Source: Apus apus
Lineage: Eukaryota > Chordata > Aves > Apodiformes > Apodidae
Length of the DNA stretch: 64,000 bases
Reading direction: 5' to 3'
Assembly: GCF_020740795.1 (NCBI RefSeq)
Contig: NC_067312.1
Coordinates: forward strand, 68,158,905 to 68,222,904
A model generated the notes under the pieces. That model did no database searches and was not told the DNA's origin. It was given only the letters and a program-made list of their open reading frames with translations. Below are positions 25,800 to 40,962 of this stretch, in pieces. Numbering within the stretch: position 1 is the stretch's first letter; the number at the start of each line of letters is the position of its first letter. Both the position numbers and the translations under genes were made by a program.

Positions 25800-26075
25800 T
25801 GGTGGCATCTCCTGAAACTGGAGAGGTTCAGGCTGGAGACAAGGATTCAAAACCAAAATCCTTGTGAGCATCATGAAGCACTGGAGTGGGTTGCCCAGAG
25901 AGATTGTGGGATCCCTGAGCCCAAAGGCCAGCCTTCAAGACCTGAGTGACGACGACCCAGAGTATCCAGGTCTGTGTTTATTGTTGACCTTGCCTTGAGC
26001 TAGTGGTTGGACAAGAGACCTCCTCAGTCCCCTTCAAGTAGAAGCATTTCTGTGGTTTGGTGACTGGTAGGACCA
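25800..26075 (+). mobile_element. CR1 LINE 3' end, sense (unit 1)
   Basis: The sense CR1 tail is recognisable from GGGTTGCCCAGAGAG, GGTTGGACAAGAGACCTCC and CCCCTTCAAG. It is diverged and lacks a clear terminal repeat. It lies between the RING gene's upstream side and unassigned DNA. Confidence 0.65.
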
Positions 26076-29000
26076 GGGATGAAGAGGAACACCTGAGCAT
26101 GAAAAACTCAGGACAAGCAGAAACAGGGCTGTGAGAGGGGCAGGTGTTGATGGCACTCACACTAGCACTTCATCAGGATCACATCTACATGCTCCTTCTC
26201 AGAACACCAAGCAGGGACAATCCAGGGGATATAAAGCGATCTGCAAAGGTTGTGTATCTTGTCACCTGTCTCTTGTCCACTGTCATTCTGTCCAGGCTAG
26301 GTGGAAGTACACATTTAGCTGCTTGCAGATAGGTGGATGTGACAGCATGCAGGTGAATGAGTGAAATCAATTGTACTTTGAAATAATCTCCCTTCCCATC
26401 CTTGCTTTGATTTTTGCAATATCCTTGAAATCTGTTACATGAGAGGTTTTGAGCTGCAATGCCCAGAACTCCCCAGGAGACCCTCGTAAACTCTGTAGTA
26501 CTCTGTAGAGCTCCGTAGTACAACAGGAGCTAAACAATTGAAGGATAAGAGTACTTCATGTATTGCATCCCCGTTCTTGCTCACACAGGATTTGGGGGAG
26601 GGCATGGAGAATGTGTAAGGGGCAGATTTCTATGCAGTGGTTGAAGCCATTCCATTTTAAAATGAGAACTGTGTGCTCTAGACTGTCAGAAAGAATAGAG
26701 TGACTTCTAATGATTTATATGTCCCCAGATTCTTTATTTTGTCAGTCATGCCAATGTAAGATGTCTCATGCCATCATCGAGCATATAGAAAAAGGCTCTT
26801 GAATATGTTACATTATCAAAATCCAAGTTCTAATTCAATGATATATTTATAATTTTTTTACATTGTGGCCACAAAGCAACCAACAAAGGCATGAAAAGCA
26901 AGCAAGCAAAGGAGAGGCCAAAGAAGTACCACACAATTTCAATGGCCACTCTTGTTTCCCCCTGGGTGCTCAGTAATCTAAGGAAAAATCCCCAGCAAGC
27001 AATGTCTTGTTGCCAAAATCAAATGAATGCCTTAGACTGCATGGAAGGGAAGAAGACCAACTCAGAAACAGGGAGACACAGAAGCGAAGATTTGATGATA
27101 ACAGTGGCATTGGTGACCCTATAAGCCGAGATGAAAAAGTCCTCAAGACTCCTTTTTATTTGTTTGTTTTTCTCCTTAATTCTCTAAAACTCCCCTGAAG
27201 TAGTGTTTTCATTCAACTGGGCTTACAGTTTGTTCCCAGAACAGTTAGGAACTCCTTTCTCATGACTTCTTAATCCTTCAGTTCCCTGGAAGCACATGTT
27301 TCTCTGCAAGGTTTGAGGCTTTCATCTTAAATCATGGCTGCTTGGGCATGCCTTGTGGCAGGTCCCCTAAAACCAGAGCAGAAAAGTATGGAAAAGCAAC
27401 ACTTAAGTCTCTTGCCACTTCATCTGGTACCACACTGAGAACAGAACCACATTCTGGTTTCGCCCTTGTCCTTTCCTGGGCACAAATGGGTTTTCATAGC
27501 ACACTGCAAACATACAAAAGAAAACGTAACAGGAATGCAAAAGTCAAATTTATTCTTGCTCTTGATACTTCTGAGCACCGATGTTGAATGAATAGGCAAG
27601 ACAAGCAGTGTTGTGTCACCCAACTACAGTGAGGAGGTTGAGGCCTTCCACTTGAACTCGGCTGCTCTCATTCTTTTCAGAGTCCATTCAGATTCAAGTC
27701 AGTTCCAGCTGAGCTAGAAAATGTGTTGCCCCCAGAATGCATTCTGCTGTTCTAGTAAAATATTTAAGAATATTTACTTCTTCTTTTACCTTGGGCAACT
27801 TTGTGGCACGGGTTATCTTCTTTACCAAAAAAGTGCCTGTGAATTGTTATAATACCAAATACATCACCGCATAAAGAGATGGTTCATGGAATGAAATGCA
27901 TCTCCTTGATATCTATTCCTGAATGACATGTAAAAGAAACCTCCAGAAAAGATTAGATGAGAGGGTAGGAGAAAACCAATACATCTGGAAATTATCTAAT
28001 GGACAAAGGTGGAAAAGAAAAGCATCCTGTGAGGGAAGAATAACCGGAGATTAGCTACTGTTTCTTCTGGAGAGTTATCTAGAGAAAGAAGTCCTGTCAC
28101 AATACCATTTAGTTGGATCAGGCAACACTTACACAAGAGGACATTCATGTTCTTGCATGTGTAGTGACTAGTCAGTAAGAGATACTGATGGCATCTTCTA
28201 AACGTGACCTGAATCTCAAAAACCGCTCGCGGACCCATTTCCCCAAAGCTAGGTAGGATCTCACAGCCTCCTATGGCTAACGTGGCACCTGGCACAGGCT
28301 GTGGGGACATCAGCCAGGTGAGCTCACAGAATGGCTTTGTGCAGATGCCTGCTGCTCACTCAGAGGGTCTATGGCTGCCAGAAATGACCAGGGGTGGACA
28401 GGTGCTGGCAGCATCAGATGAAAATAAATGGACTCTTTTGTCCTTGTTACAGGGACCCACCCGTCAGGGATTGAAGGAAGGAAACCAGATTGCTGCTTAC
28501 AACTTGGCTTTGAGCAGGTTTTGAATTTGAAAGGTACGTTTAATAAAGGGTATCTTATGTTGACAAAGTGTCCAAAGTAATTTTGTGGTTACAAGGTAAG
28601 GGCAGCTGGGGTCTCTGGGGCTTTGTGGGTGGAAACCCTCTTTGGCTGAGAGCACCCACTCACCCGTCCCCCAGGCACCTCCACAAAACCAGCCCAGCTA
28701 CTTGCAGTGTCTGAAAACACTTCGCAAGGTCCCTTCCAAGTCATGTTATCCTGCCATCCTAAATGCTGCTTCCTCCAAGCCCTGCCAGGATGGAGAAGGT
28801 GCAAATACAAGCAAAGCTTATGCAGGAACAGCCTGGCCTGGGCCGGATGAGGACACCCAGATGGGGCCTTTCCTGAAGGCCAAGAAGAAGAAGAGCACTA
28901 AGGAGCTAGTTGTTCGTGCAGGAGAAATCTCTCCGGTGCTGCGGAAGAAAACGTGTGCTGGGAGCTGATGACTTGGGATGCAGGTCTCGGCAGTCGCAGC

Positions 29001-29079
29001 AGCTATTCAAAGGAGAGCTTCGAAGGCTGAAGCGGAGCAGGGCTCCACGTGAACAGCAGCTGAACATGGGTCAGTCAGT
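26076..29079. other. About 3 kb unassigned DNA upstream of the CpG island
   Basis: No gene is supported. The most gene-like bit is 28273-28524, where an ATG frame meets a CAG|GTGAGC donor at 28317 and an acceptor-like TTGTTACAG ends at 28452. It encodes nothing I recognise. The 108-codon frame at 28642-28968 opens with TTG rather than ATG. The region may contain distal promoter sequence or non-coding exons of the forkhead gene. Confidence 0.4.
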
Positions 29080-29179
29080 CCTAAGCGGTAGGTCCCACCA
29101 CACAACCTGCCAGCGGCCCCGTCCCGGCCTCTGCTCCCGCCCGGCCCAGCCTCGGCCCGGACGGGCACGGACGCCCCGG

Positions 29180-29300
29180 GTCGCCATGGCAACGCGAGGA
29201 CCAATGGCAGGGCGGGAGGCTTCGTACGGGGCGGAGCCAGAGGCAGCCCTGGCAACGCGCGGGCCAATGGCAGGGCCGGAAGGTGTTTACGGGGGCGGGG
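29180..29300 (+). promoter_or_regulatory. Paired RFX X-box/CCAAT module plus forkhead site (unit 1)
   Basis: GTCGCCATGGCAAC (29180-29193) is a perfect match to the RFX X-box consensus GTNRCC-N(0-3)-RGYAAC. Eight bases further on is a CCAAT box (29201-29205). The same arrangement recurs 63 bp downstream: GCAGCCCTGGCAAC (29243-29256, one mismatch) and CCAAT (29264-29268), with identical spacing. TGTTTAC (29284-29290), the complement of the forkhead core GTAAACA, and a GC box follow. RFX2/RFX3 act with FOXJ1 on cilium genes and RFX input to FOXJ1 is known, so RFX control plus possible self-regulation is a reasonable inference. Confidence 0.6.
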
Positions 29301-29517
29301 CCAGGGCCAGGCAGAGCACGCGCCGAGCCGTGGCGAGCGGCCGTTCCCGCCGGCGGCCGCAGGTCCCGGCGCTGGGCAGGCAGGGCTGGGGTGCGCGGGG
29401 ACACCCCGGCCCCGGGGGGACCGCAGCGACCCTCCCCACGGGCTGGTTCTTACGGCTTTTGCCTTCGGTTTTTTCCTTCATCTTTTTTTTTTTTTTTTTT
29501 TACATTTTATTTTCCAG

Positions 29518-29601
29518 TTCCGTATTTATCCAGAAGCTTCCTGGCGCCTGGAGAACTTGTGGAGGGACTTCGTGGAAGTTGGGGGACGTCGCCGGGACGA
29601 G
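29518..29601 (+). other. Candidate 84-nt upstream exon (unit 1)
   Basis: A strong polypyrimidine tract and ATTTTCCAG acceptor end at 29517, and a CGAG|GTGAGG donor follows 29601. The 84 bases have an open phase-0 frame (28 codons, beginning FRIYPEASW), but no partner coding exon was found. It is most simply a non-coding first or second exon of the FOXJ1-like transcript. The acceptor at 30665-30667 (ATTGCAG) or 30701-30703 (CGCAG) would join it to the coding exon. Confidence 0.35.
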
Positions 29602-30726
29602 GTGAGGGGCGGCGGGGGCCGGCGGCAGCGGGGAGCGGCGGGCTGGCAGCGGAGGGCGGTGGGACAGGCCCGCCGAGGGCTCAGACCGGCTGCTGGGGCA
29701 AAGCCAGCCGTGCGGGCCGGGGGGTGCGCGCAGGGCAGGGCTGTGCTGTGATTTCTTGTTGTGTTTAACCGCCCTGCCCGCCTCCCCGCCCCCCGCGGCG
29801 AGCACTTCGGGGGTCCCACTCAGCGCGGGGCAGGATTTTGCGGGGGCCGAGTGCTGGCCCTGGGGTTCAGGCACCGGAGCAACGTGTGGCTGTCCCCCCA
29901 GCCTTCTGTTTTGGGAGAGAAAAGCCTGTTTGGAGGAGCGGGGCTGCTGGTTCCGCCCTGCCCCGCGCCCGCCTCCCCCCCGCGGCGGTTGGAGCCCCGC
30001 ATCCTTCCCGCGGAGCCGCGGCCTCGGCACGGCCGGCTCCGTCCGCTCTCTCCTGGCCCCAAACCCACCGGGTTCCGGGTTTTCAGCCCAAAGCTGCATC
30101 CCCAGCCCGAGGAGAGCCGGGGGCTGAATCCCCCGGGTCGATCGTAGTGAGCGGGTGCGTGGGGTGGGTCCGCCCTCTCCCCCCTCGGGTTGTTTTAGGG
30201 ACCCCGAAAGTGTGAAGGGAGGAGCAGGAACAGCCTGAACTCGAGGGGAGTTCAGGGGCAGCGGGGCGGGGCTTGAGGTGCTGGATCCGGAGATTTTGTC
30301 CTGTTGGCGGGTGGGAGAAACATCCTCCCTGTGTGGGACGACAGGGCTGTTGGAGGGTTTGCTGTGGGTTCGGTGTTTTCTTTTGTTTCTGATTTCTCGC
30401 TTCAGCCGAAGAAGGCTTGCGGGGCAGCTCCGGCCTGCCGGGCGGCGGGAGGCACTGGGCACAGGGTTTGAGGGCATTTACCCAAGATTCAGAGCTGCTA
30501 AAGCCCGCCGGGGGAGGCACCGGGGCTGTGGTGCGCAGCACCCAGGGGATGGGTCTCGCCCAGCAGCACCCGGAGCACCCAGGAACGGCAGCACCCCGGC
30601 CCTGCGCGGGTGCAGGAGAGCGGCTGTGCCCTGGGGAGCCGCAACCTTCTCTCTGTCGTTATTGCAGGAGCTGCCCTGTCACCTCCTTCTCCTTCCCGCG
30701 CAGCCCTTGAAGGCAAGAGCCGAGAC

Positions 30727-33208
<2,482 letters not shown>

Positions 33209-33715
33209 AATGTTTCATTTTTACACTGTTTTATTGCTTCACTGTTTCACTAATTAATTGTTCAAATGTTTCATATTTTCACTTTTGAATTGTTTCACTT
33301 TTTCACTGTTTAATTGTTGGAATGTTTTCTGTTTACCCTAAATTCCTTCACTGTTTAGCTATTTAATTGTTTAAGTATGTTATATTTTCAGTGGTTTTTT
33401 TCACACCATTTCACTGTTTAAATGTTTAAATGTTTTATATTTACATTCATAGTTTCACTGTTTTGCTGTTTAATTGTTTAAATGCTTTATATTTACACTA
33501 ATTAACTGGTTTGCTGTTTAACTGTTTAAATGTATTTTATTTTCAATGCTTATTTGTTTCACCATTTTGCTCTTTAATTCCTTAAATTTTTTTATTTACA
33601 CTGTTTAATTGTTCAACTGTTTTGATGTTTAATTGTTGAAATTATTTATATTCACACTTTAATTAAATAATTGTTTAATTGGTTAAATGTTTTATATTTA
33701 CACTCCTTTCACTAT

Positions 33716-34699
33716 GTCTGTTTTTCTGTAAACCAAGACTATGGAAGGGAGAATTCCTGAAGCAGCAGCAATAGGTTTTGTACAGGATCCAGCACTTGGC
33801 CTTGCAGGAGAGAAGCAGAGGAAACTGGGGTCCTCCCAGAACTGACCTGGCATTTGTATTTTTTGTACCCAAAATCCTTGTTTTGGTCTAGTGGGGTTTG
33901 GGGGGGGTTGGTGGCCCACAAGGGTCTCTCCTGTGAGAAGCTGCTGGAAGCCCCCGTGGCTCCAATTCCAGCCCAGCCTCTGGCCAAGGCCCAGCCAAGT
34001 AGGGAAGCTGGATGTGCCTCTGGGAGTGACATGTTCAAGACAGGGAAAAGGAACCTGCAAAAAGACCCGCAGGGCAGGGCTGGTGTGAGAAACACCACGA
34101 TCACCGACAGCCAAGGCTCAGACAGACTCCTCAGGGAAGCACATTTTACTGACGTTCTTACAAGAGCGGGTGACCCACAAAGCAGGCACAGCAGGGGGGC
34201 ACTCAGCCCAGTTTTTATTCCCTAATCCTGACCCAGATCTCCCCTGGTTTCCCCACTGGCTAGGTACTCCAAGGTTGACAGCCCACCCACGACGCCTAAG
34301 ATGACCCCTTGATGTCCTTCCCCTCTTTACCTGCTGCCACACCCTGCCTATAAGGCTGGCTCCATCTTGTTTGTTTCTGCCCTTTTATGGTGAGGTGGTA
34401 CAACTTTCTTCCCTTGGATTGGGACTTAGCCAACTTGCTAACCACTCTTCTGCTACAAACTGGGTATCTGCTCCCCAAGTGCTGAAACATTGCCACATGA
34501 GCTCTTGGGTACATCCAGCTTCTAAGAAGTAATTTCTTTTACAGTTATCCCTAATGTAAAATAGCAATAGCTTTTACAAAACCAGTATCTATTGTTTGTT
34601 TATTTGTTTATTTTCTGCTTCCTACACGGGGAATATTTTCATCACCAAAATAAGCTGTTTCTGTGCCTCAAACCAGCATGTGGAACACATTGTTTGTTG
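33716..34699. other. Downstream region of FOXJ1-like copy 1, no gene seen
   Basis: Moderately GC-rich sequence with overlapping open frames on both strands (33698-34225) but no domain, start context or splice logic that I can defend. It may contain the end of the 3' UTR. Confidence 0.45.
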
Positions 34700-35760
34700 A
34701 GATGTTTGGTGTTATCTGCAGACTTACTGATAATACACTCTATGTCCCTATCAAGATCATCAATAAAGATGTTAAGCAGAAACAGTCCCAACATTGAGCC
34801 CTGAGGAACACCACTTGTGACTGGCCCCACCTGGATTTGACTCCATTGACCACCACTCTTTGGGCCTGACTGTCCATCCAGTGCTTGATTCAACAGACCG
34901 TGTGCTCATCCAGGCCATGAGCAGCCAGGTTTTTTATGAGAGTTCTATGGGGAACCATGTCAAATGCTTTTTGGAGGTCCAGATAGACAATATCCACTGC
35001 CTTTCCCTCGTCCAATAGCTGAGTCATCAGAAGGAGATCATGTTCATCAGGCAGGATCTGCCTTTCATAAACCCAGGCTGACTGGGCCTGGTACCCTGGT
35101 TGTCCACTATATGGCTTCTAATGACACTCAAGATGATCTGCTCCATGACCTTCCCTGGTACCAAGGTCAGACTGAGAGGTCTATAATCCCCCACAAGAAC
35201 AACAGCAAGTGACTGGGAGATTTCTCCCAACTGCTTATAGAAAGCTTCATCCACCACACTGCTTTGGTTGGGAGGTCTATAGCAGACTCCCACAGTGATA
35301 GCAGCTTCATTGGCCCTTAACCTAATCCAAACACTCTCAACCTCATCATGACTATACTTCATTTCCAAGCTCTCATAACATTCTCTAACATACAGGGCCA
35401 CTCCACGCCCTCTTCTTCCCTTTCTATCCCTCCTGAAGAGCTTGTAGCCATCAATTGTGGCACTCAGTCGTGTGATGCATCCCACCACCTTTCTGTCATA
35501 GCCACTATGACATAGTTTTCTTGGTGTATCATGGCTTCAAGCTCCCCCTGTTTGTTGCTCATACTGTGTTCATTGGTATAGATGCACTTCAGATGAGCTA
35601 ATGATTCCAACACCTTTTTTCCACTGTAGGCCCCTTTTCCTACCAGACCCTTCTCAGGTGCCTCCATGATTTCTAAACAGCGATCCTTTCTCTCAAATGA
35701 AGCGACAGAGTGAGAATCCTTCTCACTCCACCATCCTTCATGGTGCATGGCCTCATCTCA
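34700..35760 (-). mobile_element. CR1 LINE ORF2 fragment: endonuclease joined to RT (unit 1)
   Basis: Reading leftwards: the CR1 endonuclease start (LKCIYTNEHSMSNKQGELEA, IVAMTERWWDASHD), then GYKLFRRDRKGRRGRGVALY and GVCYRPPNQSSVVDEAFYKQ, then VLVGD joined directly and in frame to YRPLSLTLVPGKVMEQI of the reverse transcriptase. It continues with VYLDLQKAFDMVPH and [20 protein letters not shown]. The second half of the endonuclease is missing. The RT active-site block reads SADNT instead of the usual ADD, so a catalytic Asp is lost. This is a dead, antisense fragment. The minus-strand frame at 35488-35027 belongs to it. Confidence 0.9.
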
Positions 35761-36244
35761 AAATGGTCTCACCTACTCCCTACAGTCACTGTCAGGTTTG
35801 GCTTTAACTATGACTTCCCAAAGGCAAAGATTTGCAGTGGTAAAAAGCAAGTTGTACTATTATAAAGTCCTCTCTGTCAAGCACAAGCACTACCTTCCAG
35901 CCACAATTCACTTTGGAACACATTCCACATATCCAAAGAAATCCAGCAGCATTTGAAATACCTTCTAACTTACAGATACCTTAAGTTAGAAATTAAAATG
36001 TGATCCAAGGCACAGGAGAGGTTCCATCTAAATACAACAGTTATTGAACAAGGTTCTTCAAGCCATAACCTCTTCATCACCAGTGAGTCACATGAGTTAG
36101 TCCCTGCAAAACTAAAAGGCATTGGTGTTTCAACAGTGCCATCATAAACTATTTCCTGTATTTCTGACCATGGATCTGGACATGTCATGGTAAAAGTCCT
36201 TATGTTGTTACCCCATATTCCAATATTTATTTAGGATGCTTATT
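35761..36244. other. No gene seen
   Basis: AT-rich spacer between the antisense CR1 ORF2 fragment and a sense CR1 3' scrap. Confidence 0.5.
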
Positions 36245-36381
36245 GAAGTATGTGCTGCTCTGTACCAACAGAAGAAGTATGACTGAACCATGTGGAGGGA
36301 CTTTGGACACAGGGCAGGGAGTAAAAGGACAAGGGGCAATGGGTTCAAATGGAAAGAGAGGAGATTTAGGTTAGACATCCA
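36245..36381 (+). mobile_element. CR1 LINE 3'-part fragment, sense (unit 1)
   Basis: The sense CR1 landmarks AGGACAAGGGGCAATGG and GGAGATTTAGGTTAGACAT are present. It stops exactly where the duplicated 1.29-kb block, which begins with antisense CR1, is joined. This gives a head-to-head CR1 pair. Confidence 0.7.
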
Positions 36382-36608
36382 ATCTTTCAATGGAACTTCT
36401 GCATTCCAGCTTGTGTCCATTGCCCCTCAGCCTGTCACTGGCAACTACTGAAAAGAGCCTGGCTCCAGGCTTGACGTTGCCATTTCTGCTTTCTTTTTTC
36501 CAAAGGTCCTTGCTGAAAAGGGGCCTCTCCCCCAGCATCCACAGGTAGGTTGGTGCTGTGGCAGCAGACAAGCATTCAACTCTGGCTTTGTTTCTCTTTT
36601 GTGCCTAG

Positions 36609-37394
<786 letters not shown>

Positions 37395-37670
37395 ATTCAG
37401 CAAGTCTGCCTCTCCTGATGTTTTTGTATAATCTATTCTATATTATCTATTCAAAGAAACCTGCATTTTTAGCTTTAGAATTTCTTGTAGTAGGAGGCTA
37501 GGGGAAATGCAGTTTTGGAGCTGTTTGATATTTTCACTAATTGTTTCACTGTTTCACTGTGTAATTGCTTAACCGTTTCATATTTACACTGTTTAATTGT
37601 TTCACTGTTTTGCTGCTTAATTGTTGAACTGGTTTACGTTTACACTGTTTAATTATATCACTGTTGGTTA

Positions 37671-39314
37671 GCCATACCTCCAACATCTCTCATTCAAGAA
37701 TAAAAGGAAAGCAGTAGAAAAAACCATGAAGGGCCTGTTCTCACTAAGTAAACTCTTATTTATCTGCTCATTCTTGCTTTATCTCCATTTTGGGTCTATT
37801 TGTGCCTAGGCTGGGCTCTGTGTTCTTCAACACCTGAATTATCTCTCTTCCCTGTACGGTCAAGGCAGAGGTGGTGATAACCCTGCCAGTGCAGGAGTAT
37901 CCTAGGCTGAGGTTGACTTGGCAAGGTAGGAGTCCACTTCAGGATGAGATGAATCACAGAAAAAGTTCACTGCCAACACTGACCACCTGTCCGTGGTGAG
38001 AAATCATCATCTTTTCAGGAGCCAGCATAGACACAGCCATGATGTCAGATGAACACAGATGCTGCTTCCTGATCCCCACTAAGTGTTTAGTTGCCTGGAA
38101 GAGCTAGTGCAATACCAGGGAGATCTTGGGATTTGAGGGCATCTCTGTCAGTATTCTGAGATTACCTACTGCTTCCTCTCTCTCCTGGATAAACACTTTC
38201 TGCAGATTTACGTGTGCAGACTAAACATGGAAGTCCCTAACACTGACACAGACCAAGAACTGTTTTACAATTTCTGAAGAAAAAGTATGGGGAGGTGGGA
38301 TAAAGAAAGGATAAGTAATTGAGCAAGTGTAGGAGCAATACGGTCAGTAGAAGTAGTATTTCCTCTCTGCTTTTCTCTTCTTCCCTTCAAGACTCTGAGG
38401 TACTGCAATCAAAAGCAGACAACAATGCTAAAGAGAAGAAACCCATAAATGCCAGCCCAGTAGTTCTGGAATCTTAACTTGTCCATTTTCCCCAGTAAGA
38501 AATGTTGGCCTCCTCTTTTTGTTGCAAAACCACAAATTTTGAATATATAACATATCATGGCCAGTTGTATGAGCTGGTAAGAATGCTTTAGTACAAATAA
38601 TATTTATTTTTCTCCTATATATTATGAAAATATACTTCTGGAAAAATGTTTCTCGTCTACTTCATCCTGTCCAGAAAGAGATTACGTTCAGTGGTTCAGT
38701 TAGGGACGTAAAGGCTGAGATTCAAAATAAATTTACAATTAAGACTGCGTATGTAATTTACTTCTAATCCCTTCTGTATTTGTGCTAAGACAGTTAAATT
38801 ACATCAGATAGTGATGTCCTGCTTTTTCTGAAGATTATACAGGCTGTGGGTCTTTGAACACCATGGTGGTTTTTGGCAACTAGCTCAGTACTGTCCTCTC
38901 TCTAAGGCACTTTTTAAAATGGTCTCATTCTAGGTCAGACGATGTGGATAGATCCAGTGATCTAAATATTCCAGGCTATGCCTGGAAGAGACTCTTTGTG
39001 GTGTTAGTTTTTCAGCATTCATGTGTTACATATTCTAATTACCAGTGTGACTCAGTACAAGAAGCATTTGACCAACATACCCAGCAGATCTACATTCTAG
39101 TAACATTTGTTAGCATTTTACTCGCAGCTTCTCGACTTAATTTGTAATGTGTCTTTCAAGAATGGGTGACTACACACTTTCATATGGATTACTTTTGGGA
39201 ATTGTCTGGCATGTATACAATTGAACATATATTAAGAGGTACATGTACATATCTGCACATGAAAAGATACCATCCAGTACCTTGATTTTTTTTTTTTTTT
39301 TTTTAACACCAAGG
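37671..39314. other. Unit 2 left part, no gene seen
   Basis: Copy of 17519-19163 with scattered substitutions. No supported gene. Confidence 0.6.
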
Positions 39315-40307
39315 TGTGATTTTGGGGCTTTTTGGCAGCAGGGGAGGAGGTTATACAGTGGTTACTGTATAAAGCTCCTAAAAGCTCTCCTGGCTCAGCT
39401 GGCCAGGGCCAAACTATTAGAAAATAGAGGGGCCTTTGCGATTAACATATGAAAGAAGTGACACAAGACCTAAAGGCAGAGACAGATAAGCAGGAAGAGC
39501 TGAGCTGAAGAGACAGAGGTAGCAGTGCCAGGGTGAAGATCCCGAGGCTGGTGAGGAAGAAGGTGGAAGGACGTGCCCAAGCAGAAGTTCCCTTGCAGCC
39601 CATGGTGAGATGAGAGGTTGTCCCTCTGTGCCCTGTGGAGGAGAAACATGGCGGAGCATCCCCTGAAGGCGCCAGGAGGGGTGAATGTGGACCTGCGGCC
39701 TGTGGACTTGGATCTGCAGCCGTGGAGGACCCTGTACCAGTGTGCCTGTTCCCTGAGCAGCCCGTGACTCTGTGGGAAGCCCAGGCTGGAGCAGCTCCAG
39801 ACCTGGTGGGAAGGACTCATGAAGGAGAGGTTTGTGGAGGACTCTCTCCCGTGGGAGGGACCCCGTGGGGAAGCAGGGCAGGACTGTAAGGAATCCTTCT
39901 TCCTGAGGAGGAAGGAGCAGCAGGAACCACCAGCCTGTGAACTGACTCTAAACCCCATCCCCATCCCCCTGTGCCGCTGGGGGGAAGGAGGGAGAGAAAC
40001 TGGGAACAAAGTGATTTGGGGCTGGGAAGAAGAGAAGGGTGGGGTACCATATACAAGCCCTGCTCTGTGTGTTGTCTGTGTCCTGTGTGTGTTTGATTAG
40101 TGTGAAATTCAATTATCATTTTCTCCCCAAGTTGAGTCTGTTTTGCCCAGGACCTTAATCAGTGAAGGACCCTCCTTGTCCTTTGTCTCAACCCATGGGC
40201 TTCTAGTTGGCCTTTGTCCTCCGCGTCACAGAGTGTGTGTTGGGGGGAGTTGAGTGAGTGGCCATGGGGCTGTTTCTTTGTTATTGTGTTAGGCCCAAAC
40301 CATGACA
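39315..40307 (-). mobile_element. Solo LTR fossil (ERV), antisense, unit 2
   Basis: Copy of the LTR at 19164-20156, carried along with the tandem unit rather than inserted independently: the flanks are identical. Confidence 0.65.
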
Positions 40308-40962
40308 CCAGGTTATGCACCTCAAATTTAATCGTGATGCCTCCATAATTTGGAATATTAATTCTTTTAACTTGCTCTCCCTAAACCTTGTAAATATTTT
40401 CATTTTAAAGAGCACAGGTTTTTGTCTCATCTGGAGTTATTTAAGAGATAAAGAGAAAAGAAACACTGAATATGGAACTTCTATTTCTAGTCCTTTGAAA
40501 AGGCTCTGAACTTTAAAAAGGAAGAAGTGTCATCCAGAATCTGGAAATAGATATCACAGAAATTAATTTTTACATGCACTTTAAGAAATTTCCTGCTTAA
40601 TTTTTTTCATTATCTGTGAGAGTCAGAATGACTACCAGGAAACCCTTCCCTTCTATGAACTGGCACTGTGATCAACTGTCTTCTGCAGTCACCTTACAAC
40701 TCTGCACCAATGTTCAAATAAGTCTTGATCCCATGCATACAGATCCGTTGTGGGTATGCATGTTTCCAGTTTATAGCTGAAAACTACACTAATAAAATTT
40801 TTAAAGTTATCAAAAATATCCACTCATACAAATACTTTTCTTGTAGTGACACGGAAATTCCAAGTATATAGTATGATATAAAAATAACAATGGCAATGAC
40901 AAAAAGGAGAACAAAGTCGTACCACTTCACCCCGACATCCAAAGTGAGACTTTCAGAAATTG
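40308..40962. other. No gene seen
   Basis: Unit 2 counterpart of 20157-20811. Confidence 0.5.

Larger units (their letters stand above)
29080..30660. promoter_or_regulatory. CpG island of the FOXJ1-like gene (unit 1)
   Basis: A sharp rise in G+C and CpG density over about 1.5 kb, against an AT-rich surround, ending just before the first coding exon. It includes GC boxes (GGGCGGGGCC near 29293), two CCAAT boxes and a poly-T run at 29483-29501. The island marks the likely transcription start region. It repeats at about 49231-50812. Confidence 0.85.

Noticed and set aside
28642-28968. 108-codon frame upstream of the island
   Set aside because: It opens with TTG and has no ATG support or recognisable domain, though it is preserved in both units, which is expected at this low divergence.
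29500-30477. 325-codon minus-strand frame in the CpG island
   Set aside because: High GC keeps stops rare in all frames. The proline/arginine-rich translation has no domain, and units 1 and 2 differ by frame-shifting indels there.
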